This document shows, in pieces, positions 1-12,069 of a stretch of 64,000 nt of DNA. Under the pieces are notes generated by a model, which was not told the origin of the DNA, made no database searches, and saw nothing but the letters and a program-made list of their open reading frames with translations. Source of the stretch: Notamacropus eugenii (Eukaryota > Chordata > Mammalia > Diprotodontia > Macropodidae); assembly GCF_028372415.1 (NCBI RefSeq), contig NC_092874.1, positions 242,671,461-242,735,460 on the forward strand. Direction: 5' to 3'. Position 1 is the first letter of the stretch. The number at the start of each line of letters is the position of its first letter. A program made the translations under genes and the position numbers.

Positions 1-369
1 AGATCTTTCTTAGTAGGGAGAACTAATATCTGTTTTGGACTACCATTCCTAGAATTCACACAATTAGGTTTCAGAAACTTTTCTTGACTACAAAGAAAGT
101 CTGACTATAGAGCTATAACCTTAATCTCAGAGAGTTGCTACCTACTCTCTGAGGACTTTTTATACTGCTTATGACATATCCTCAATATTCAGGAGTGCTT
201 GTTAAATTGTTGCAAAATCCATATTTCCTTGCTTACCTTTAAAGACCACACTGCTGAGATATAAACTCGTAGCTCATTATAGGAGTAGGATAGCAGAAGA
301 GATCAACATGAGACTGACAGTCCTTTATTCACTGAATACATTTTGATTAACGTGAATAGCTAATAGAAT

Positions 370-600
370 AATAATTCGGTGTATTTTCTAATTTACAAAG
401 CACTTAACCATCCATCTTCTCATTTGAGCTTCATAATAACTTTACTATAGGCATGTGTTATCCTCATTTTTAAAATGAAGAAACTAATAAAGAGAATAAG
501 TGACATTCCTAAGAACACATGGTTAATAAAGGATGGATTCAGGATTAGAAGCCACATCTTGATAGATTGTTTAGTGGTAGTCCTTTATACCAGTTGAATA
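370..600 (-). repeat. MIR-type CORE-SINE remnant
   Basis: Read on the minus strand, this stretch has the order of a MIR element: a head region that looks like the end of a tRNA-derived unit, a 'cttattaaccatgtg'-like core and a 'tcatttt..aaaatgag' segment. It is diverged, with no clear target duplication. The first 370 bases of the window show nothing I recognise. Confidence 0.5.
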
Positions 601-744
601 AATTGTGTCCAAAAGTCTAAACTTTGTGTATATACACACATATAAACACAATATATAAATAAGATCATCACAAGTAGACCATGTCCACATAATGGTCATG
701 CTATAACAAGGTGTAAGGGAACATGGTGTTTTCTACTAATGCAA

Positions 745-926
745 GTTGGTGTGGACACATGGGTCTGTCTAGATGTGGCTTAAAGAGAGGCATGAATAGG
801 TATCTCTACAGTCTCCTCCACCCACCCTTCTCCAAGGGATACTTTGGCTACTGGCCGGAGAAAAATTAGGTTTGGTCTGACTGACCAAACTCTGCTCTCT
901 TTGGAGAGAGGGATCCCAGGCTAAAA

Positions 927-966
<40 letters not shown>

Positions 967-1480
967 ATATATATTTCCCCTCCTTCCACAATGTTGGGAA
1001 AGGTTCATTCTGAGTTCCTATTGCTACTCCTTAATGGGGAAAAAATTCCCTAAACTTGATTCCCTTCCCACCAAATGTCAGTGCCACAATGAACACACAT
1101 AGAAAATAGTACATAAATCCATTCATCCAAGCCACTATCAAGCAGAAATCAGAAAAGGTATAGAGATGAGAATATATACCAGACAATAATCAGAGTAAAC
1201 AAGCATAGCCATTGAGAGGGAGGTAACTGATCTCAACTAAGAGACTCCTCAATCTCACCCAAGGGGAAATTTTCTGGTCTCTAGTGTAGTAAGCTGGTGA
1301 TAGGGATGTGGTCAAGGAGTCAATTCTTTTCTATGATTCATAGATTCTTTCTTTCCTTTCAGGGACTGCAAGAAAGTCTGGAAACTAGTGTCTTCTCTCT
1401 CAAGTTTGGAAGCCAGAAGACCAGGATCTCTCTCTTCTCAGACTCCCACCAACTCTGTCCTTCATGTAGGTGTAGAACAC
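745..1480. repeat. Unclassified dispersed repeat, copy A
   Basis: This segment aligns over most of its length with 16838-17555 in the same orientation. Shared blocks include 'aatgaacacacatag', 'atccattcatccaag', 'gaaatcagaaaaggtatag' and a shared tail near 'ctgtccttcatg' / 'ctgaccttcata'. A CA microsatellite (928-964) interrupts it. The class is not clear to me. LTR-like material is possible because of the length and lack of coding capacity, but I see no defining ends. Confidence 0.55.
928..964. repeat. (CA)n microsatellite
   Basis: About 18 uninterrupted AC units followed by a short TA run. It sits inside copy A of the dispersed repeat and is absent from copy B, so it expanded after the two copies separated. 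Confidence 0.95.
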
Positions 1481-1534
1481 TGAATAATCAATATGTACCA
1501 TGCAAATATAAAATGATAATAATGAAGATTCAAT

Positions 1535-1660
1535 TCATTCAATAAAGATTTATTTAGTATCTGCTCTATACAAGACATTGCAATAGATACTGGGGACAAA
1601 ATCAAAAACAAAACAGTCCTTACCCAAAAGAAACTCACAATCTACTGGCTCATCAGTTAG
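1535..1660 (+). repeat. Fragment of abundant marsupial repeat ('atttattaagcacctact' type)
   Basis: It contains a diverged form of the widespread opening 'atttattaagcacctact..gccaggcac..gctggggataca' followed by a 'cagtccttacc..ctcacaatctact' segment. I recognise the family by text but cannot name it with certainty. The same family recurs at 18395, 26620, 35655 and 41845. Confidence 0.5.
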
Positions 1661-4600
1661 GTTGTGGGTATGGGTGTGTGTACATACATAAATACATACA
1701 TACATCTATGTATTAGATTAATATTAAGGAATTGTCATAACTAATTAGAAACTTCTGTATGTGTATACTTTATCCATTCTTAGTTTCTAGAAAAATAAAC
1801 TCATCAGAGACTTTTAGAAGCTTAATATCTGAGACTTGGCAGTCGGAAATATTACTGCAACAGACAATATAGCAGAACTCCTAGAAAAATGAATTAGTGA
1901 TTGGGTCTCTTCTTATAAAGATGCTGTAGATGGGGATTCATAGTTTAAGTAGATGTTGGACTTGATAACCTCTGAGGTAATATAGGTCCAAGTTAAAATA
2001 GATCATAACAGATCTGTAATGCTCTGTGGTATAGGAAAGCGTTGAACTGAAAGGCAGGAAAACTGGACAGTTTTCCCATCTCCTCCTGAGCTGAGTTTCC
2101 ACAATATGGTTTCATCATTTTATTAGAAGTGAATTTTCCAGAACCTCAGCCACACCCATTTTCAAATCTAAGTACCAAATACATTTTAAAGCCAAATGGA
2201 AATGATTTGGAGATTATTAGCTGTTTTAAATTATTCACAATTCTAGCCTTCTCAAAAGTTGGGGATAATTGACTGGACTGTTAGTGTCATTAAGTGAATA
2301 ATATAACCTTATGTTGATTGTATGTTAAGTGTTTTTTATTTTTACAGCTTTACAAAGTTAAAATAAAATAGCACAATAATGTGCAACATTTCCATTATGC
2401 AGTACTGCATCTGCATTTTAAAATTATAGGGAATTCTAAAGTGCAACTGGAAATAATCTTCCTCTACTGAATTCCACTTAGTACTTTGTCTTTTTCTTAC
2501 TATAGTTTCACATAACACCCTGTACTTCACTTATTTAATGACTTCTCATCCCCTTGTTGGATTGTAAACTCCTTGAGATCTGGACATATGGTTTATTCAC
2601 TTCAAACCCCCTACATCATCCTCCACAGCACCTTACAGTGTATCAAATGCTCAAACATTTATTGAATGCATGAAAGACAACTGTCCATCCTGTTGCTCAG
2701 TATTTCCAGTTGTTAAATATCAAATCTCCCAATTGTCAAGAATGTCCTTTAAACATCCTAATCTGAATTCATGAGCTTTCATGGACATATATTTAGAGAA
2801 ATGCCAAAGAGGTTTTCATACAAGGCTTCCCGTCAAAGGCATTTGGCATACCTTCCGATCCTCTAGCTATTGTAGCTACCACAACAGCTAAAGTCCTGCT
2901 CATTTTCCAATGCTTAAATCATGAGTTCACAATAACATCTTCATAAGCTCAGAAGGAAAGAATCTTTAGAAGTAATGTTGTTCAGGTCAGCATTTTTTAA
3001 AAAAAGGAATTACATAGGATGAATATTCAGCCTGTCAGAAAAAAAAAAGTTGTAGTATCTTTTTCATCACAGTTGTCTTTTTAAGACACTTGGAATATTT
3101 TTTTCCCAAAAACTTTTTTTCCAAGTGAAACTCTCCTTGGTGGCCTCCTCCCAAAAATTAGAGGGTGTTTTTTTTTTCCTAAGGAAAAATTGTTCCCCCT
3201 TTCAAGCATGAAATAGATTCTCAACTTTCTTGAAAAGGAGAAACCTTTTAAAATGTAAATGGTAAAAAAAAAAAATGGAAAGCATTTTTAAACCTTACAT
3301 TTAAAGCAAAATCAGGTTGTCTTCTGTTAATGAAAGAAAAAAATATTCTAGATAAGAGAATCTGCCATTAATTAGGAATGTCATTTGGGTGCAGGGTATT
3401 TAAAAAAAGAAGTTTAAATGATTATATGTTTCCTTATCTGTAAAATTAGTATAATATCTTCTTGCCTCACAAAGCTGTTGTTTAACACCACAGAGAAGCA
3501 GAGAGCATCACTAGGGTGTATCCACACACTCCAATACTCTGAGTCACAGTTTAATGTGTGCCCATGTTGAATAGGTTGGAGTTTCATCTAAATGATTCAT
3601 TAGATCTATCTAAAATGTACTGAAATTCAGTTCAAGTTTGATTTGTCGTGGTTCATCTATCCAATCAAACCAGTTAGGGGAACAGCCCTGTTCACGTACC
3701 ATCAAGGAAGGTGGTGCTGGTAAATGTTTAACTATTAGCTCTCCCCTCCAAAAAAAAATGTACACACAACACACTTTTAAACTTAATCCTCATTATTAAC
3801 ATGTTCTTCATTACTTTATTAAGTCTAGAAAAAAATCAACCAAACAATTAATCAAGCCTTGATTTGTAACATTTGTTAATTTCCAAGATGTAAGTACTCA
3901 CACTGAAAATTTATCAATTGGTTCAAGAGCCAGAATCATTTGTTTTAATACATATACTTGCATTCAAGTAGAAAACAGCAAACCAGTCATTTCAGTTCTA
4001 GTATGATTAGATCATTTCTAAATACTTTTTCTAAATGATCCTTCTTGATCTCTCTGTAGTTGTGTGCATTATTGGCCACCCCTTCTTTCTTGATGCCCTC
4101 TCCCTACTCATTTCATTATACTTCTTTCAGGGTTCTAGTCCTAAATATCTGATCATGACTTTTGAGTATCCTTTGTTAAATCATTATCCATGTTCCACCT
4201 CCTAACATAAGTGTCCTACAAGATTCTGTCAGAGGTATATATCACTTCCTCTCTATAAGTCCATTCAAAGGGATTTCAATAGTTCCTATGACCTGATTTT
4301 ATGTAATAAAAATGTATTTTGTCTTGTCTGATGCTCTGTCTGTTTGTAAATTTTGTCCTTAATCATAATTATGAAAAGTACTTCCTTCTACTCTTCCCTG
4401 TTTTTTAAGAAGGTACTTCTTTTAGGTTTATGTCTTCCATGAATTTGTAGATTAGTGTATTATATAATGTAAATATTAGTCTAAACTGATTTTCTGCCAA
4501 ACTGCTGTCCAGTTTTGTCATCACTTATTGCTGAAGAGGAAAATAAATCAAAGTTTGATTTATATAGTAACTCTATAAATTTATTTAGGTAACATTGTCA

Positions 4601-4680
4601 TTTTAAATTATTTTAGTTTAGCCCAGCCAAGAATAGTGAATACTTATTTAATTATTAATCTTCTTTTATTTCTAAAAATG
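1661..4680. other. Intergenic stretch with few recognisable features
   Basis: About 3 kb of AT-rich DNA. I see an L2-like 3' end at about 2540-2680 ('ttggattgtaaactccttgag' and a terminal 'catttattgaatg') and a short MIR-like piece at about 3420-3500 ('ccttatctgtaaaattagtataatat'). The rest is unassigned. Reading frames here are short and show no codon structure. Confidence 0.5.
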
Positions 4681-4689
4681 TGACCCCCC

Positions 4690-4820
4690 TCGTCTAAAGA
4701 ACTGAGAGATTAAGAGAGTTGCTCAGGGTCTCTTAATAGCCAGTAAATACCAGAGCTAGAACTTGAATTCAGGTCTTTCTGGATTCAAGACCAGGTCTCT
4801 ATCTAATAGTCCTGGTTTCC
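4690..4820 (-). repeat. MIR-type CORE-SINE remnant
   Basis: The minus strand carries the MIR order: a 'gagagttgctcagggtc' counterpart of the 'aagtcacttgcccaaggtca' block, then 'agctagaacttgaattcaggtct' text that is the complement of the usual tRNA-like head. It is diverged. Confidence 0.6.
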
Positions 4821-4952
4821 TACCATTAATCATTTCAATCAGTTGGGAACTTTTTTGTTATTCTTTTGGGGTTTTTTTTTTAATTTCTGAGGTTTTCATA
4901 AGTAAACTGTAGATTTTTCCCCCTTTGTATCCCTGGAATTTAGCAAAGAACC

Positions 4953-5930
4953 ATGGCATGTCTTTTTTGGGGCACTGGGGGGGGGGCGGTGTGTGTGGAT
5001 TGGGGTCTACTACTCTCCAGGCTGGATACACAGCACTCACTCATGAGCCTGCCCTCACTACTCACTGGCATAGGAGACTCTCATCTATTCTGTTTCAGAT
5101 GTGAACTGGTTCCTCCCTCCTTAGCACACAAGTCTCATCATATTGGTTGTTGGACTTCGTGCAACATCCAGGAAGTCTTAGCCTACTGTAGGGAATCACT
5201 AGCCTCAGTCTTACCTATTAGGAGAGATCACAGGCTTGCACTACAGGGTCCTCTCACATAGTAGATGCTTAATAGTCATTTTAAAGAAGTTAATTAGCTT
5301 GCTTAATTTTGACTAATTACAATAAGGTGACCAGATATTTAGTGAGAACAAGAGATTCAAAAATAGATTTTCCTAGCTCATTGGTGGGTGTCCATATTGT
5401 CATGGGAAATAGAAGACCCTCAGCATAGTGGGTGGACCTTTGTTAAGAATTTATGGAAAGATACAAACAGGAGTTACATGGAATGAGAAGCCATGGATGG
5501 ATTGCTACTTGCATCAAAGAAGGAAGCAACTACATTGATTAGATCTGTTGAATTGTCAAGGAGATTAATTTTGACACTAATGAAATGTATCAAGATCCCA
5601 CTAAATTTTGAGTTGTGGTTTTGACTTGAACCAAAGTTACACTTAATCACCTTTCCAATCAGCGTATCTTTTACAATTTAATAGACTTTATTGACAATCA
5701 GTATATCGGTGGATGTTAGATACATTACTGTACTAGGAGTACAATTCTCAGAGACATGTTTTAGTAAAGTAAAGTAAGGTGAAGTATCACATTTTCTTAA
5801 GAGATTTATTTTTTTAATGAGGACCATAAGTCCATTCTACTTCTTGCCTATGACTTTTCAATAAGATTTTAATAGCTTGTCTGAAAAGAAAAATAACTTT
5901 GAATGGTTGAATTGTGCTGGCATGGGGATA
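4953..5930. other. Unassigned intergenic DNA with a G-run
   Basis: A run of ten or more G (4977-4987) opens the stretch. The following 300 bases are locally GC-richer and open in one frame for 102 codons, but I recognise no domain, no splice pattern and no codon bias. They are more likely an old repeat remnant than an exon. A short 'tagtagatgcttaatagtcat' at about 5256-5280 resembles an L2 tail. Confidence 0.4.
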
Positions 5931-5934
5931 TCAT

Positions 5935-6480
5935 TTTTTTAAAATCAATCAATTAATTAATTAATTTTTAGTTTTCAGCATTCTCTTCTGTAAGATTTTG
6001 AGTTTCAGTTTTTCTCCTCCTGTTTTCCCTACCCCACCCAAATACAGTAACTCAATCTGAAACAGACTTTACATATACATTCATATTAAACATATTTTTA
6101 CATTAATCATGTTGTAAAGAAGAATTCGAACCAATGGGAGGAGCCAAGAGAAAGATTTTTTTTAAAAAAAAAAAAAGAGCAAATAGCATATTTTAATCTG
6201 CATTCAGACTCCATAGTTCCTTTTCTGGATATGGATAGCATTTTCCATCATGAGTCTTTTGGAATTGTCTTAGATCTTTACATTGCTAAGAAGAGAGAAG
6301 TCTATCAAAGTTACTTATCACATAATGTTGCTGTTACTGTGTATGATGTTCTCCTGGTTCAGCATCAATTTATGCAAATTTTTCCAGGTTTTTCTGAAGT
6401 CTACCTGCTCATCATTTCTCATGGAACAATACTATCCCATTACATTCATAGATCACAACTTGTTCAGTCATTTTGGGATA
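5935..6480 (-). mobile_element. L1 3' end (ORF2 end plus 3' UTR), 5'-truncated
   Basis: On the minus strand this is the marsupial L1 3' region. Its text includes 'gactccatagttccttttctggatatggatagcatttt'-type 3' UTR sequence, then the end of ORF2 ('ggaattgtcttagatc', 'gttctcctggttcagc', 'atcacaacttgttcagtca'). No intact reading frame remains. A closely related copy lies at 41290-41620. Confidence 0.8.
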
Positions 6481-6515
6481 TCATTTTAATGATTTATCAA
6501 AGATCTGAGATCCTA

Positions 6516-6969
6516 TTAAGTAATTGATTCTTTTTTTTTTATTTATTTAACTTTTAACATTTATTTTCACAAAGTTTTGGGTTACAAATTTTCTCCCCTT
6601 TTATCCCCTCCCCCCTCCAAACCCAAGCATTCTAATTGCCCCTGTGACCAATCTGCTCTCTCTTCTATCCTCCCTCTCTGCCCTTGTCTCCATCTTCTCT
6701 TTTGTCCTGTAGGGCCAGATAGCTTTCTTTACCCCTTAACCTGTATTTCTTATTTCCTAGTGGTAAGAACATTACAGTTGATCCTAACACTTTGAGTTCC
6801 AACTTCTTTAGCTCCCTCCCTCTCCACCCCTTCCCCTTGGAAGACAAGCAATTCAATATAGGCCAAATCTGTGTAGTTTTGCAAATGATTTCCATACTAA
6901 TTGTGTTGTATAGGACTAACTATATTTCCCTCCATCCTATCCTGTCCCCCATTTAAGTAATTGATTCTT
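6516..6969 (-). mobile_element. Short 5'-truncated L1 3' UTR copy with perfect 17-bp target duplication
   Basis: A poly-T run (from 6531) is followed by L1 3' UTR-like sequence to 6952 ('gacaagcaattcaatatagg' is diagnostic). It is flanked by identical 17-base copies at 6516-6532 and 6953-6969 that begin ttaagtaattg. The T-run at the left means the element is inserted on the minus strand. The perfect duplication and the tail show target-primed reverse transcription, and the insertion is probably younger than its neighbours. Confidence 0.85.
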
Positions 6970-7079
6970 AAAATGTAACAAATGCAGGAAAAATAGTCTT
7001 TCCAGCTTTGAAACACCTTTTTTAAAAAACATTTAAGCTCCCCATAATTTATAAAGGAAATTTTCATATTAAAACATGC

Positions 7080-9240
7080 TCAAGATGTATGTAAATAAAA
7101 AAGCAATACAAAAGCTCACTGAAGAAAATAAATCCTTAAAAATTAGAAGGGGTCGAGTAGAATCTGATGACTCCATGAGTCATCAAGAAACAATAAAACA
7201 AAATCAAAACAATAAAAAAATAAAAGAAAGTGTGAACTATCTCACTGGAAAAACAGCTAACCTGAGAAATAGATCAAGGAGAGATAATTTTAAAATTATT
7301 GGACTACCTAAAAGTCATGATAAAAACAGAGCCTATATAGGCATCATCTTTCAAGAAGTTATCCTGGTATTCCTCCCCAGATTGCTGTATGAGATGAAAC
7401 TTCTAAATGGACAAATAATTGATTTACCTTCTTCTTTTGAGTCTCTGTATCTGTACTTATAACAATGGAACTTCTTCCATGTAGTTTGTCAATGTCTCAA
7501 TCAATTTCACTCTCTTCCCATGTTTACTTAAAGGGGAGGTAGATGAAGGAAAGAATTAATATGGGAAATAAAGTGAGGAGGTATTTGTTGGATTTAGGAG
7601 TGGAAACAAATTTGGATAAAAAAGGGGAGAGGAATGAATGGGAAACAAAGGAAGGAGTTCTGTTTCTACAGCATTAAAATTTCTCCCAGTTTTAACTGAT
7701 AGCAGTTAATCAGAGTTGTGACCTGGCATGGTCAGGTAAAAAGTCAAGCAGGCTGAGCTTGTGAACAGGCTGGATGAGCTATTTGAGGGAAAGCCTATCA
7801 GAGAGGAGAGCATGAAGTCACATGGTCAGGAGGCTTCACCTGACCAATAGATAGTGTGGTGGGAAATTCAAACTTGGAAAAGTATAAAGGGCTTGCATTG
7901 GTCTGAACAAGCTTCAGTTTTCCTGTGGCCAATTTTTCCTGATTTCAAAAAAAAAAAAAAAAGAAATTATCATGGAAAATTGCCCTAATATTCTAGAACC
8001 AGAGGGTAAAATAGAACTTGAAAGAGTTTACCAATCATTTCCTAAAAGAGATCTTAAAATGAAAATTTCCAGAAATTTTATAGTCGAATCCCAGAGCTCC
8101 TCAGAAAAGAACACTGCAAGCGTCTAGAAAAACAGAATTCAAATATCATGGCACCACAGTCAAGATCACACAAGTTTTAGTAGCTCCCACATTAAAGGAG
8201 AAGAAGGTTCAGAATATGATATTGTGGCAGATAAAGGAATTGGGTCACAAAAACAAAGAATAACTTTCCAAACTGAGAATAATCCTTTAGGGGGTGGGGT
8301 GGACATTTAACAAAAGAGAGTTTTCAAGTAGAAGAAAAGATCAGAGCTGAATAGGAATTTTGACATTCAAAGACCAGACAAGAGAAATACAAAAAAGTAA
8401 ATTTTAAAGAGAAACCTTAAGGGATTCAATAAGGTTAAACTGTTTACATTTTTATGTGAGAAGATGATGTTTGTAACTCCTACGAATTTTATCATTATTA
8501 AGGCAGTTAAAATGAGTGTGCATAGACAGAAGCCAAGGGTGTAAGCTGAATATGGTGGGATGATATCTAAAAAGAGAAAAAAATTAAGTATGAAAAAAAA
8601 GAAATGCAATGTGGAGAGGAAGAATGGGAAAAGGTATTTCACATAAAAAAGCATGCGAAAAGAGCTTTAACAGTTGAGGGGAAAATGTGAATGGAAGGGT
8701 ATGGGGTGGGGCAGGCAGCACTTGAACCTTATTCTTTCATAAGAATTGGTTCAAAGAGAGAATAACATACACAGTCAGTTGGGCATAGAAATCTATCTTA
8801 CCCAATAGAGAAGCAGGAGGGAAAGGAGATAAGAAAAAGGAGAGAGATAAAAGGAAAAGCAGATTAAGAGAGGCAATTGTCAGAAGTAAAACAGACTTTT
8901 AAGGAGAAATAGAATAAATCAAAGAGAGAAGGATAAACAGAAAAAAATAGGATGGAGGGAAATACACAGTAATCATAACTGTGAATATGAGTGAGATGAA
9001 GTCACTGATAAAACAGAAACAGATAGCAGAATGAATTAGAAACCACAATCCAACAATGTGTTATTTATAAGAAATGCACTCAAAACAAAGTTAAAAATTT
9101 GGGGTGGAGCAAAATCTATTATGCTTCAGCAAAAGTTTAAAAAAAAGCAGAGATAGCAATCATTATCTAAGTCAAAGCAAAAATAAAAATAATTAAAAGA
9201 GATATACAGGGAAACTACATTTTGCTTAAAGGTACCATAC
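7080..9240 (+). mobile_element. L1 fragment: ORF1 into start of ORF2, interrupted
   Basis: The stretch from 7080 to 7363 encodes the coiled-coil and early RNA-binding part of L1 ORF1 (frame text such as EENKSLKIRRGR and RSRRDNFKIIGLPKSHDK). It resumes at 7972 with the continuation of ORF1, passes through the purine-rich inter-ORF region and reaches the start of the ORF2 endonuclease near 9000-9240 ('attatgcttcagcaaaag', 'aattaaaagagatata'). A 0.6 kb polyadenylated insert splits ORF1. The copy is truncated at both ends and heavily mutated. Confidence 0.8.
7364..7960 (+). mobile_element. Polyadenylated retro-insert, possibly an LTR-derived transcript copy
   Basis: Inside the L1 ORF1 sits a ~0.6 kb non-L1 segment. 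It ends in a run of about 16 A and is flanked by near-identical 11-base copies of the target (7353-7363 and 7961-7971, one mismatch). The insert carries a purine tract (7618-7632) and, 250 bases further on, a TATA-like box (7883-7888) about 60 bases before the A-run. That order resembles the 3' end of an endogenous retrovirus transcript (polypurine tract, U3, R, poly(A)) copied in by L1 machinery. The insertion is well supported; its retroviral origin is inference. It is a non-functional fossil. Confidence 0.5.
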
Positions 9241-9249
9241 ACAAAACAT

Positions 9250-9545
9250 TTTAAATTTAATTTAATCATGTTTACCCATTTTACATCCCATGTTCCTCTC
9301 TATCCCTTGTTCAGTCATAAATTCTTCCCTTATCCGTAGATCTGACAGGTAACAATTTCCTTGCTCCCCTAATTTGCTTATATCACCATTTATGTTTAAA
9401 TCATGTATCCATTTTGACCTTATCTTGGTATATGGTGTGAGATATTGCTCTATACCTAGTTTCTGCCAAACTGTTTTCTAGTTTTCCAGCAATTTTTGTC
9501 AGATGGTTGATTTTTGTCTCCGAAGTTAGATCTTTGGGTTAATCA
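9250..9545 (-). mobile_element. L1 ORF2 C-terminal fragment
   Basis: The minus strand matches the late ORF2 region of marsupial L1: the complement carries 'atgtatccattttgacctta', 'ggtgtgagatattg' and 'ctagtttctgccaaactg'. It abuts the + strand L1 fragment that ends near 9240 without a visible duplication. The following 450 bases (to about 10020) hold nothing I can name. Confidence 0.65.
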
Positions 9546-10024
9546 AGCCCTGTGTAAGTGGTAGAGGCACAAGTGGCATGACTCAGTAAGAAGGGCATTG
9601 TCTATAAATCTAGATTTGGATTCTGCCTCTAATACTTATGTAGCAGTCCCTCTGGGCCCCCTCGCTTAAGTCACACTGCCCTGGTAGGTTAGGATGCCAG
9701 AAGGCATATTATTCCTGGAGACAAACCTGATAGATTGTGTATTCTAACATTCTAATAATATTGAAGGCATCTAACCCCTTGTCCCATATGCTACCCGTCA
9801 TTATTACTTAAGCAAATGATAACTGGGTCCTCTGATTGGACCATCTGATTGGAGGAAAGAGATATGAGTTCTAACAGCTCATTTTAAGGGGGATTCAACT
9901 CCTCATTTCCTACCAGTTGCATTGCTTTTGGAATTTTTTTAAATTTCTTGGTCATGCTCTGCACCCTCCCCCATTTCATATACTTTTTTTCTCTCTATCC
10001 CTCTCCCCTTTCAACTTTCTTTTA

Positions 10025-10162
10025 TGTGTTGTCTTTCCTCATTAGATTGTAAGCTTCTTGAGAGCAGAGATTTTCTTTCTTTTTATTTATATTTCCATCT
10101 CCAACACTAGCATAGTGCCTCAGACATACTAAGTGCTTAATAATTGTTTGTTGACTGACTGG
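10025..10162 (+). repeat. L2 3' end
   Basis: The text 'cattagattgtaagcttcttgag', then 'tagcatagtgcctcagac' and a terminal 'taagtgcttaataattg' unit, is the well-known L2 3' UTR. A tRNA-headed SINE follows within 12 bases. Confidence 0.8.
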
Positions 10163-10172
10163 TATAAAATTA

Positions 10173-10430
10173 GGGCAGCTAGAGGGTACAGTGGATAGAG
10201 TGCTGGGCTTGGAGTCAGGAAGATCCATCCTCATGAGTTCAAATCTGGCCTCAGACACTTATTCACTGTGTGACCCTGGGCAAGTCACTTAACCTCAGTA
10301 TTTTTGCCCTCAGTTTCCTCATCTGTAAAATGAGCTGGAGAAGGAATTGACAAACCACTATAGTATCTTTGTTAAGAAAGTCTCAAATGGAGCCATAAAG
10401 AGTTGGACATGACTGAATAACAATAACACT
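10173..10430 (+). mobile_element. Marsupial tRNA-headed SINE (SINE1/WSINE type)
   Basis: Full-length organisation: a tRNA-derived head ('gggcagctagagggtacagt', with 'gagttcaaatctggcc' as the B-box-like part), the 'tgtgaccctgggcaagtcac' block, then the tail 'aaatgagctggagaagg..caaaccac..gttggacatgactg'. This family is found in marsupials and is one of the main clues to the host. The family name is from memory. Confidence 0.8.
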
Positions 10431-11049
10431 AATTAGATCAAGAATTTTTTCCTAAGGTGACATAACAACATTCCCCCTATCCAGGGGCATACTTTCCCCT
10501 TACAAACACATGGTCCCCATTGCAAAATGTTCCAGAATTTAAGATACTGCTCTAGTGAGGCATGTAGGGTCAAAGGATACCTCCTGACTCAGCCCAGGAG
10601 TGTTTTTCTCCATTCCTAGAGTCTTCAAGAGGTTCCAATTGGTGTGGCTCCTTATTAAGCTCTCAGAATGGGTGTTTTTTAAGAGTTCACAGTCAACATT
10701 CCTCTCTGTCACGAGGGACATTAATTCTGGAAGCTGCCATTGTCCTAGGGGACTTTGTTCTCCTCCATCCGAGGGTGTTTTCTCTTTTATTTGTCACTAC
10801 GACTCTGGCATCTTCCATGGTCCATTCTAGTTTCTAGTGGGACCCCCAATGGCTTTGATAGCTCTCCCAAACTCACTGCCAGTCACAGAATCACCACTCC
10901 TCTCAGAATGCTTATTCATTCAAGATCAGGAGAAAAGAACCAGAAAAGAAACAAAGGCACCATTGCCAGGAGGGGGTGCATTGCCAAACACCTGCACATC
11001 AGATAGCTCAGAGCAATCATCCTCATTCAAAAACCTTTAGGGAAGTCAT

Positions 11050-11270
11050 TAAAAAAAGTATTTATTAAGTACCTACTCTGTGTCAAAGAACGCAGGGTCA
11101 TCTCCAGTCATCCTGATTTGTATCTTGCCACTGGACCCAGCTGGCTCCTGAGGAGAAAGTAAGGCTGGTGACCTTGCCCAGCCCTCCTTCACTTAAATCC
11201 AATTCACTTGCATGCCATGGCTTCACCTCCCTGATGTCATAGTCCTCTTCCAGAACGAAGGACAACTAGG
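11050..11270 (+). mobile_element. MAR1-like SINE tail behind another repeat fragment
   Basis: A short 'gtatttattaagtacctact' fragment is followed from about 11092 by the MAR1-type (RTE-related) tail: 'catctccagtcatcctga', 'aaagtaaggctggtgacctt' and 'gatgtcatagtcctcttcc'. Related tails occur at 14468, 15277 and, on the other strand, 41930. Confidence 0.7.
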
Positions 11271-11554
11271 CATTAGGGATACAAAGACAGTCCAAAAACA
11301 GGGAGGAGAGAAAAATATCAGCTACTCAAACAATTTGTATTCACATTCAACTCCAAATCAGTCTCTGTTCCCTCATTAAAACTTCCAGCTCTTTAACCGA
11401 TCAGATTCTTCATCTTCATTCATGACTGGAAACTAGCTCCCCAAAGTTCTAGGTGTCCATTCAACAACAGGCAGGAAATATGTATGCACACTCTGTATAA
11501 CCCACCAGCAAGGGTAAAGCTGAGCATGCTCCAAGGACTAGATCCTTGCTGGTT

Positions 11555-11690
11555 GTTGCATAACACTTACTGCTTGTGTGACTTTGGGCAAGTCACTTAC
11601 CCTCCCTAGACCTCAGCTTCCACATCTGTAAAATGAGAGAGTAGGACTAGATAGCCCTTGACATCTCTTCCAGCTCCATGATCTGACTCC
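11555..11690 (+). repeat. MIR/MIR3-type SINE fragment
   Basis: Contains 'gtgtgactttgggcaagtca', 'catctgtaaaatgagaga' and 'ggactagatagcccttgaca', the core order of the MIR3 family. Confidence 0.7.
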
Positions 11691-11737
11691 AAGGGACATG
11701 TTTTTCTCAGTACATCACATAGCTTTTCCCTTGAACT

Positions 11738-12055
<318 letters not shown>

Positions 12056-12069
12056 ATGAATGTAGTTTA

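Noticed and set aside
4953-5261. Possible small exon or gene in a locally GC-richer stretch
   Set aside because: No codon bias, splice sites or homologue recognised; the frame begins at a poly-G run.
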